Below, in pieces: positions 17,861 to 24,052 of a stretch of DNA of 24,052 nucleotides; positions within the stretch are counted from its first letter, which is position 1; each line of letters begins with the position of its first letter. Position numbers and translations under genes: made by a program. The notes under the pieces are model-generated. The model did no database searches. It was not told the DNA's origin and saw only the letters and a program-made list of their open reading frames with translations. Location: positions 45,001-69,052 of the forward strand of contig CAUYUJ010004535.1 in the NCBI GenBank assembly GCA_963575745.1. The letters run 5' to 3'. This DNA is from Prorocentrum cordatum (taxonomy: Eukaryota > Sar > Dinophyceae > Prorocentrales > Prorocentraceae).

Positions 17861-19910
17861 CGAGCATGCAATTGCCTTTCACATCCCCGCTGAGACGTGG
17901 ATCGAAGAACGCGCTGCTGTAGGCCTTTTCCCGCCAAGGGACTGTCCACCTTCTGATGTGCTTGTGTCGTCCGTAGCCGCTAGGTTCGGAGTTGGCTCAA
18001 TCGAGGACGCGTCGGCTTTGTATGCATCTTGGATTACCACGTTGGAACGAACGGTATATGAGCATCATGGAGTGACAGGGCCCCCGTCCATTAGCCGAGC
18101 TTGTGGATATCGTTTTGTGGTGCAGGAGGTTCGTCACCCAACCAAGAGTCGAGTAGTGCCTTATGGAGATTGGCTCACTTCTTGGTGGGAGAAAACACAT
18201 GCGGTTCTTCAGCGGCTACACAATCACAGAGCTCGAGCTAATGGTATTATTCAGCAGCAGCAGCTTGAGCAAGCGTGCAAGCAACTTGGTGAGCAATCTC
18301 CTGGGCAAGGACATCGAGGGCTTCGTGTGGGGTCCGACCCGTCCTGGGGCGCTTGGAAATCAATTCTTGCCACCAGTGCGAAGTGCGTCACGCAAGATAA
18401 ACTCGCCTTGTTTGTTGCATCTGCTAAGAAGATTGCATCGCGTTGCCGAGGGCGCGCCTTGCGCTCAGCTCTTCACGATTTCAAGGAGTGGATTGTCGGC
18501 GCAGAAGCGCCAGGAATTTTGCGCAAAGCTATGAAATCAAACCCAGTGCCCGCTGTGGCAATCATCCAGGGCTCCCAGGTGTTATTTCAACCCAAGGACG
18601 TGGTCGACCAGCGGGCAAAGCCATTTCGGGACCTCTGGACCAAGGCGAGCGTATGCCAGGATACGCGAATCCTGGAGGCTTTCGAGGCAGCACGAGTCGC
18701 GGCACGAGCTGACCCCCTCGAAGCGCTTTCAGTTTCCGGCACCAGACAAGCGGCTCACGCCATGCGAGCGCGAGCGGGCCAACGAGTGGACGTTTTAAGT
18801 CCGACAGACGTCGAGTGGATGCCCGACGTAGCATTGGCAGAATTTTCAAAGCTCTACGAGGTCATCGAGGAAACTTTGGTTTGGCCTGCTCAACTGGGCC
18901 TCACGATCGGTCGGCTTTTACCCAAAAAGGTTTCTGGGGACAGAGTTATTGGACTTCTGTCAATGACAGCTAGAATATTGAGTCTCGCGCGCGAGCCACA
19001 TGTTAAGACATGGGCAGCAGAGTCTGAGCCCATGTGGGGCGCAGCCATCACTGGCAATGCGGTCCTATGTGAAGCATTCAGGAGGGTATGTGAGGAGGAG
19101 ATATCGGGAGTATTGGGTATTTCAACAGGGCACGGGCTCCTGGATATTCAAGGCTATTATGATGCGATGGGGTGGTTTTATATCATCCCCACAGCCATCA
19201 GGCTGGGGTACCCTCCAGTCATTTCGGTTCTCGAGCTGCTCCAGTGCATTATGCCGAGGACGCTGGGACAAGGTGGAGCTTTTTCGGAGCCTATATACCC
19301 TCCTCACTCTATCGTCCAGGGCCTTCGTGGGGGCACGAGGTTTGCCCGATGTCTTACTTATTATATTTTATCTCGCATCGCATCTGCCCATCCACACATG
19401 GGGACACGTATTTGGATCGACGGCTTGTCCCAGCGAGTCCATTGATCTAGACGATGTCTCCGGCAATCCCTTGTGCGTGGGCTCATGGACACATGTCGCC
19501 AGCTCACGCACGAGGGCCTCGCAGTTTCGCCCAAAATTGTTGTGCTGTGTTCCCATCTAGAAGATGCCCAGAGTATTTCAAAGCAACTACGAGCGGCTGG
19601 ATTTGAAGTCAAGCCGTGTAGCCGTGCAGGGTACTTGGGAGTTGATCTTGGTGGGGGGAAACGTCATGTACGTCAACGGCGCAACAAACGTGTGGTAAAG
19701 GCAGCAAGCGTGCACAGCAAGTTTGCAAGGGCAGCTGAACGGTATCATATTACTAGCAGGCTCGCGCGAGCTGGCACCGTGGCCGCCGAGATGTACGGCC
19801 ATCCGCTGCATGGAGTTTTCGGCAGTGCCATGTCGCGCTGCCGCCGCCAGATGGGCCATGTATGTGGGTCAGGCAAACGGGGGCGATGCTTAACCGCACT
19901 TCTCGACGGA
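17852..19910 (+). pseudogene. Copy 2 reverse transcriptase domain
   Basis: Frame 3 is open to 19445 and, after a single TGA at 19443-19445, again to 19979. Blocks: IPAETWIEERAAVGLFPPRD; ALRSALHDFKEWIVGAEAP; FQPKDVVDQRAKPFRDLW; TIGRLLPKKVSGDRVIGLLS with ARILSLAREP (fingers/palm entry); motif A LLDIQGYYDAMGW; motif B SIVQGLRGGTRFARC; catalytic box RIWIDGLSQRV; then LAVSPKIVVLCSHLEDAQSI, GYLGVDLGGGKRHVRQRRNK and YGHPLHGVFGSAMSRCRRQM. The catalytic box reads WIDG where copy 1 has WIDD, so the second metal-binding Asp is lost and this copy would be inactive even without the stop. This RT differs in motifs from the one at 8248-9960. Confidence 0.82.
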
Positions 19911-20405
19911 GTCCTGGAGGGGATCCAGGTTATACACTTCCTCGGGCATGTCTGGCTCTCTGGCTGCAGCAGTATCTGACTCTTCCCGCCATGCGGCCAG
20001 GCATAGCTCGTGCATGGCCGCATCTGTTGCAGCGCTTGCGAGAGGCGCCAGCGGGGCAACGTTCAAGGTTGGTGAGAGGGCCGAACGGAGCGGTTATCTA
20101 GCATCTTCTGGAGGCTGGCTGGATACCAGAGGCACCCTGGCATTGGAGGGCCCCAGAAGACCACGAGGACGATCTGGAGGCGTGGAAATTTCATCCATCG
20201 GAGCTTTCTGGAAACATTTTGGAAGATGACCTTGCTCAGCTTCTCCAGGATTTCACCAGAACTGTGCAGGCTAAACAGTGGCGCCAAGCTGCACGCCATT
20301 TTTTGCGGAGAAAGAATGCATCACGGCGCCAACAATTTTTCATTGCGCAGGGTCAGCGAGCTCATGGTTTCTATTGCTCCAGGGATCTTGGCCTCGGCAG
20401 AGGCG
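19900..20405 (+). pseudogene. Copy 2 connection region of ORF2
   Basis: Frame 2 carries LWLQQYLTLPAMRPGIARAW, VRGPNGAVI, a TAG at 20099-20101, then HLLEAGWIPEAPWHWRAPED and EDDLAQLLQDFTRTVQAKQW. Copy 1 has VRGPLSAVVSYSLQFNWGPV and DFTDLILEFETTIKRQQW in the same order. The RGPxxAV...LL..GW pattern also occurs in other dinoflagellate RT proteins I know. A shift to frame 1 follows near 20405. Confidence 0.7.
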
Positions 20406-21030
20406 ACAGGATGAGATGGCTGGGGGCCACGAGGTTTTATGTCCCAGGTGCCAGGAGAAACCAGAGACACAGTTTCATCGACCCTGGGAGTGTTCGGAAA
20501 ATCGATGTCCCAAGGCGTACGAAGACTCTGAACATTTAGTCAGTGCAGCTTTCTCGCAGCATGCAGCTGACTCATGTTTCTGGCTACGAGGCCTCATTCC
20601 AGCGGCGTGGACACGTATGCCACCACCGTCAGTTGAGGAAGCCTGGAGTTTGATAGGCACGAACAGCTCCGAGCTTCAACATTGCTTGGGCAGAGGAACG
20701 GATACGCAACCCATGGTTGTTTTCGGAGACGCTTCTGGAGGCAAAGACTCTGGGGACCTCAGGGTTCGAAGACTTGGGCTTGCGATAACTACGCTGAATT
20801 CGTATGACCCGTGCTGTATTCGCGCATCGGTCAAGGGACTTCTCGTGGGCGAAGATCAGTCAGTACCCAGGGGAGAGCTACGTGCCTTTTTGTTAGCTCG
20901 CACCTGCACTGCCGAGCATCTGGTGTGTGTATATATATATATATATATCAGACTGTGAAGCTGTGACCAAGGGGTTCCATCAGAGAAGACATGAGAGGCC
21001 CACAGTGGCCACTGCGGATCTGTGACGCAA
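20406..21030 (+). pseudogene. Copy 2 zinc finger and RNase H, split by a TA repeat
   Basis: Frame 1 encodes the finger CPRCQEKPETQFHRPWEC, then SCFWLRGLIPAAW, then RNase H: MVVFGDASGGKDS (first Asp), VRRLGLAI and VPRGELRAFLLA (Glu). A (TA)n run at about 20930-20948 expands the next strand and shifts the frame. The continuation SDCEAVTKGFHQRRHERPTV (third Asp) follows in another phase, ending in a TGA near 21023. The intact equivalent in copy 1 is IYVTDNEAVVRGW. Confidence 0.75.
20930..20948. repeat. TA dinucleotide microsatellite inside RNase H
   Basis: A short TA repeat lies in the codons just before the third RNase H aspartate. The corresponding copy 1 sequence has only CATATATG, so the repeat expanded from a pre-existing short TA core within coding sequence and broke the frame. 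Confidence 0.85.
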
Positions 21031-21145
21031 AATCGGTGGTTAGCTGGGGGCCCGACAGGGCCAAGTGTCTGTCTTATTCGTGAATTCGCACCTCACGGGT
21101 GAGCAAGTTGTCACTTCGGGAACCCCCGCCTGACTTGCCATCTGT
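21031..21145. other. Disrupted segment within copy 2
   Basis: Between the third and fourth RNase H acidic motifs the sequence does not follow copy 1 in any frame I can trace. It may be an indel-rich stretch or a small insertion. Confidence 0.4.
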
Positions 21146-21749
21146 AACACATGTGTTGATGAACTGGCCGCGCAGGCGGCCGAGGCAGGGAGGGTCGCCG
21201 ACGAGGTTCGGGCGGCTGTCTTCCAGGTAGAGAGCAAGGCGATGCACGTGAGGATGCGGCTCATCAGAGCCACGCTGGGCTGCATGATCACCGAGGAGCG
21301 TGGCGGACCCGCGCGTGTGAGGGAGAGGGGCCCTCCTCCCCCTCCTCCTCGCCCGTCGTTTGTTCGTGCTTTCGTTTCGGAGCATTGCCTTGATGAGACC
21401 AGGCATAGGTGTACTAGGTGTTGGGGATCTGCCAGCAAGGCCACAGCGTCCGAATGGCACTTCACGCGTGTGAAAGATGTGATTCCATACCTGAGGGGGG
21501 GGGGGGGGGGGGGGGGGGGCTTTCATATTGCGGGGCGGGGTCGAGGGGTCCCATATTATGCGTTTGTCTCGTGTGCAGAGGGTTTGGTTTTGCGCCCAGT
21601 GTGGCTATTTCGCGCAGTCCCAGTTACGGGAGTTAGCCAAGGAATGCACGCGCCAAATCGCACCCCATAGAAGGGAGTATCTGTCCAGACTTCAAGAAGG
21701 GAGGTGGCCGAAACTGCTTCGCAAGGCTGAGCAGCAGCGCCGCTCGTAG
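21146..21749 (+). pseudogene. Copy 2 RNase H end and C-terminal Cys-containing tail
   Basis: CVDELAAQAAEAGRVADEVR provides the last RNase H acidic residue and aligns with AADEFAGQAA in copy 1. Frame 2 continues through RHRCTRCWGSASKATASEWH (first Cys knuckle) into a G25 run at 21495-21519. After it, frame 3 gives VWFCAQCGYFAQSQLRELAK (second knuckle) and RREYLSRLQEGRWPK to the TAG at 21747-21749. The VWC/FxxCG...LR.LA...C pattern is typical of C-termini of dinoflagellate RT-domain proteins in my recollection. A Pro/Arg-rich insertion at about 21320-21355 is absent from copy 1. Confidence 0.7.
21495..21519 (+). repeat. G25 homopolymer
   Basis: Twenty-five consecutive G on this strand, in the linker between the two Cys knuckles. 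Copy 1 has a G10 run (6734-6743) at the equivalent place. The exact length may be unreliable because homopolymers are error-prone in sequencing. Confidence 0.9.
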
Positions 21750-21790
21750 TTCGTATCGACCACCACGTGGGGTAGCTCGCAACTCGCAAC

Positions 21791-21808
21791 TCCTCCTCCT
21801 GGCTCAAG
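21791..21808 (+). other. CTC tract with possible spliced-leader 3' end
   Basis: TCCTCCTCC is followed at 21800-21808 by TGGCTCAAG, identical to the last nine bases of the dinoflagellate spliced leader. It lies about 100 bases upstream of the EFL start codon, where a leader relic is expected if the EFL copy came from a trans-spliced mRNA. Nine bases are short, so chance is possible. Confidence 0.4.
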
Positions 21809-21906
21809 CATTTCACTCCTGGTCAGGTCCAGGAGCTGGGGGCTCGAACCTTTCGCGTTCGCTTCCGCCCCCAGATTTTTTTCGGATCCTGCCCCGCCAG
21901 TCTGCC

Positions 21907-22500
21907 ATGCCTGCCACTCTTGCGAGGGAGCACCTCTCCATCGTGATCCGCGGGCATGTCGACGTCGGCGAGGGCGCCGCCACCGCCCGCCTCAACTACG
22001 ACCTGGGTGGCCTTCCGCAGCGCGAGCTGGAGAAGCTGAAGGAGGAGGCCGTATGCCTAGTACCAGGCTCCGTCGCCTTCACGTTCTTCATGGACCGCCA
22101 GAAGGAGGAGCACGAGTGCGGGGTGACCAGCGCCTGCACCACCCAAGACTTCTACACCGAGAAGTGGCACTACACAGTCGTCATCGATGCCCCAGGCCAT
22201 CGCAATATCAACAAGGACGCAAACCTGCAGAAGAAGTCTGACAACATGGGCTGGTGGAAGGGCTGCGATGTCAAGTGCGGCAAGGACTGCGCCACCCACA
22301 GATACAAGCAGTTCCGCTATGCCGAAATCGGAATGGAATGAAGATCATGCTGGTCACGGTCGGGTGGTACACGGGCTTCGAAGAGAAGGAAACGCCTGCG
22401 GTGCCAGTCTCTGGCCGGATGGGCGACTACCTGCTAACGAAGTCTGACAACATGGACTGGTGGAAGGAATGCGTCGGCGTACGGCAAGGCCGGTGCCAGG
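21907..22500 (+). pseudogene. EFL/EF-1alpha-family elongation GTPase pseudogene, rearranged
   Basis: ATG at 21907 opens LSIVIRGHVDVGEGAATARL, LGGLPQRELEKLKEEA, FFMDRQKEEHECGV, CTTQDFYTEKWHYTV and VIDAPGHR: the N-terminal GTPase domain of an elongation factor. LGG.P.RELEKLK..A and MDRQKEE favour the EFL type found in dinoflagellates. The P-loop Lys (GHVDxGKST) is lost, while DxPGH is kept. After residue 100 comes KKSDNMGWWKGCDV, which belongs more than 100 residues further on, then YKQFRYAEIGME (normally about residue 160). A one-base loss creates the TGA at 22339-22341; frame 3 continues MKIMLVTVGW, PVSGRMGDYLL and a second SDNMDWWKE. The G4 NKxD segment is missing, and nothing of domains 2 and 3 follows. 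Normal family length is over 430 residues. It cannot be a working factor. Confidence 0.85.
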
Positions 22501-23033
22501 CAAGAGCGTCCATCAAAAGTCTGGATGGTTTTACCTTTAGCCTTTCTGCCAGCCTTCGATGTGGCTGGCCAGCAGAATCAGTTGTGCATGATGCCAAGTG
22601 TTGCAGTGTCTCTGGTATGTGGTCTGGGGCGGGGCAGAGACCTCGCGGAACGACTGGGGCGGGGCAAAGGCTTCGCAGAGTGACGAATTGACCTGTTGAG
22701 GCGGAGATGTCCGCGGGATTAGTCTTCCCCGATTTCCTTGTGTTGCTTCAATTCAATGTTTGTGAAGAGTTTGACTAGGCAGGTCGAGAGCCTCGCAGGA
22801 GGTGAGGTGCTTCCCTGCGTCATCGTATGCAACGCTTTCTCGAGGCATCAATTCACTCCAGTTGCAAGTAAAGCTTGTCGGATTCCACTCACTGCTTGCC
22901 TAGAAGGCGCGTGGGCCACTTTCGCCCAAACCGAAAGGTCGATGGCCCTCGCGTGCTGCCTGGAGTCCCCACCCCTCCACAGGAGGCGGCTCTTTCTTGG
23001 TGCGCGCTCCCTGACTCCCAACCACGCGCTGAT
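22501..23033. other. Unassigned spacer with a 30-base tandem duplication
   Basis: No elongation-factor homology continues beyond about 22500. A diverged 30-base tandem duplication lies at 22624-22653 and 22654-22683; both halves start CTGGGGCGGGGCA and 24 of 30 bases agree. The remainder shows no gene or RNA I can recognise. Confidence 0.55.
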
Positions 23034-23090
23034 CCTCCTCCTCCTCCTCCTGTTCCTCCTCCTCCTCCTGCCCCCTCCCTCCCTCCCTCC
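23034..23090. repeat. CTC pyrimidine tract
   Basis: CTC repeats followed by CCCT repeats (about 23070-23090). Pyrimidines are on the + strand, as in every other such tract in the window. Confidence 0.9.
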
Positions 23091-23280
23091 CGACATCTGC
23101 CGAGTATGTTTCGGTTCGGCCCGCGGCCGCAGAGGTCTCGAGACCCTTTCCCCAGGGCAGCTCTGCTTTCCAGAGGCGGGGCAGCTTGGCCGGGGTAGCT
23201 TCCCCGGGGTGGCCTCGCCGGTCGCGGGGCCCAGCGTGGGGCCCCAGAGGTCGAGAGCGAGGAAGCACGCCCGGATTGAG

Positions 23281-23450
23281 AACCTCCTCCCCCTCCTTCT
23301 CCTCCTCCTCCTCCTCTCTCTCCTTCTCCTCCTCGTCCTCCTCCTCCTCTCCTCCTCCTCCTCCTCCTCCTCCTCCGCCTCCTCCTCCTCCATCCTCCTC
23401 CTCTCCCCCCCTCCTTCTCCTTCTCCTCCCCCGCCTCCTCCTCCCCCTTG
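23281..23450. repeat. Long CTC/TCC pyrimidine tract
   Basis: About 170 bases of almost uninterrupted CTC, TCT and CCT triplets with rare G. The long poly-Glu/Arg and poly-Ser/Pro frames across it are repeat artefacts. Confidence 0.92.
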
Positions 23451-23510
23451 CAGTTGGAGACCTGGGAGCAGCGGCCCTGCGCGCCACCAGTGGCCCATCA
23501 CGCTGCGCCG

Positions 23511-23684
23511 CTCATTACCGCCCACCAAGCCACCCCAACCTAACCCGAAGGCCCCGATTTGCCCTCCAGTTTCAGTGGGGGGGATCTGGGAACATTGAAA
23601 ACACATATGAAGCCCGCCCCCCCCCTCAACCCAAAATTCGGGTCTTCGGGTTGGGTTGGGGCGGCCTGGCAGGCAATCAGCTTA
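23511..23684. mobile_element. Second MITE-like inverted repeat
   Basis: The left core arm (23529-23561, containing CACCCCAACCTAACCCGAAG) is a good inverted match to the right core arm (23632-23664, containing CTTCGGGTTGGGTTGGGG), with a handful of differences. Weaker complementarity extends outward to about 23511 and 23684 (CTCATTACCGCCC versus AGGCAATCAGC). The loop is about 70 bases. The arms differ in sequence from those of the element at 12482-12668, so it is not the same family. A decayed foldback or MITE is the simplest reading. Confidence 0.55.
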
Positions 23685-23906
23685 GACGCCTCGCGGAGCG
23701 CGTCCGTGGGCGGTCTCTGCGTCGCCACCCGACGCGCCTCCCGGGCGCCCCTGCCGGCGGCGCCCATCGGCCCCGCACCCCTGTGCGCGGTTCGCGCGCT
23801 GGGGAGGGGCGTTTGGGGCGTCGAAGAGGGGTAACGCTAGGGAGGAGGAGGCGGAAGCGGAGGCGGAGTAGGAGGAGGAAGAAGAAGATTCGGCAACAAT
23901 AAAAAG

Positions 23907-23909
<3 letters not shown>
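23685..23909. other. Unassigned GC-rich spacer
   Basis: No gene recognised. The last 70 bases become purine-rich (GGAGGAGGAGGCGG, then GAAGAAGAAG) and pass into the terminal GAT block. Confidence 0.45.
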
Positions 23910-23993
<84 letters not shown>

Positions 23994-23994
23994 A

Positions 23995-24052
<58 letters not shown>
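23910..24052. repeat. Nearly pure GAT array at the window end
   Basis: GAT/ATG units with a single interruption (GATTAGAT at about 23991-23998), running off the right edge. It is much purer than the other GAT blocks, which points to recent expansion. Confidence 0.95.

Larger units (their letters stand above)
14885..21749 (+). mobile_element. Retroelement copy 2 (LINE-like, decayed)
   Basis: Colinear with copy 1 over the whole length and in the same orientation, but better preserved and less GC-rich. Order: leader, ORF1, spacer, ORF2 with EEP, acidic linker, RT, connection, finger, RNase H and Cys tail. Damage seen: frameshift near 15100, frameshift in a C run at 17843-17851, TGA at 19443-19445, frameshift near 19900, TAG at 20099-20101, frameshift near 20405, a TA microsatellite at about 20930-20948, disrupted sequence at 21030-21140, and a G25 run at 21495-21519. 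Protein divergence from copy 1 is large, so the copies are older family members or subfamilies rather than a recent duplication. Confidence 0.85.

Noticed and set aside
21830-21860. tRNA T-arm-like GGTTCGAGCCC on the minus strand
   Set aside because: The flanking bases do not form a T-stem and no anticodon or acceptor arm can be found nearby.

Overview
This window looks like nuclear DNA of a dinoflagellate. The evidence is a GC-rich, low-gene-density sequence packed with trinucleotide microsatellites, a near-match to the dinoflagellate trans-spliced leader at 10687-10707, a decayed EF-like (EFL/EF-1alpha family) translation GTPase copy at 21907-22500, and decayed reverse-transcriptase elements of the kind abundant in dinoflagellate genomes. 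I see no intact conventional gene, no rRNA or tRNA gene, and no bacterial-type operon or CRISPR array. Everything I recognise as protein-coding is on the + strand.

The main content is two diverged, colinear, directly oriented copies of one retroelement family: copy 1 at about 450-6993 and copy 2 at about 14885-21749. In both, the order is: a short 5' leader; ORF1 (Cys zinc ribbon, coiled coil, AKKR basic patch, Ala/Gly-rich tail); a gap of about 110-140 bp; ORF2 with an endonuclease/exonuclease/phosphatase (EEP) domain, an acidic linker, a reverse transcriptase (RT) with a W-I-D-D/G catalytic box, a connection region (RGPxxAV), a CxxC...HxxxC finger, RNase H (D-E-D-D) and a C-terminal zinc-ribbon-like tail. 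Both copies are broken by in-frame stops and frameshifts, but at different places, so reading one against the other exposes the ancestral layout. Copy 2 is better preserved: a slip in a C run at 17843-17851 is all that separates its EEP and RT reading frames.

Layout: 1-150 GAT repeat; 331-450 CGT/CTC repeat; 450-6993 element copy 1; 7036-7145 pyrimidine tract; 7471-8147 GAT repeat running into a 100-N assembly gap (8148-8247); 8248-9960 a third RT pseudogene from a different family (RGADQGD and CADDG motifs); 10315-10471 GCTT and TTC/CTC repeats; 10646-10707 CTC tract, AG, and spliced-leader relic; 11187-11600 a duplicated unit with hydrophobic coding potential; 12482-12668 a 36-bp-arm inverted repeat (MITE-like); 12871-14352 a 1.5-kb GAT array; 14841-14882 CTC tract; 14885-21749 element copy 2; 21790-21808 CTC tract plus possible leader end; 21907-22500 rearranged EFL pseudogene; 23034-23450 CTC tracts; 23511-23684 a second inverted repeat; 23910-24052 GAT repeat.

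The least expected signals are the colinear element pair with its divergent RT catalytic box, the repeated arrangement GAT tract - CTC tract - element - CTC tract - GAT tract around both copies, the leader relic directly after a pyrimidine tract plus AG, and the EFL retrocopy in which a downstream block has been moved upstream of its normal place. All homology statements come from reading translations by eye; no alignment or database search was run.
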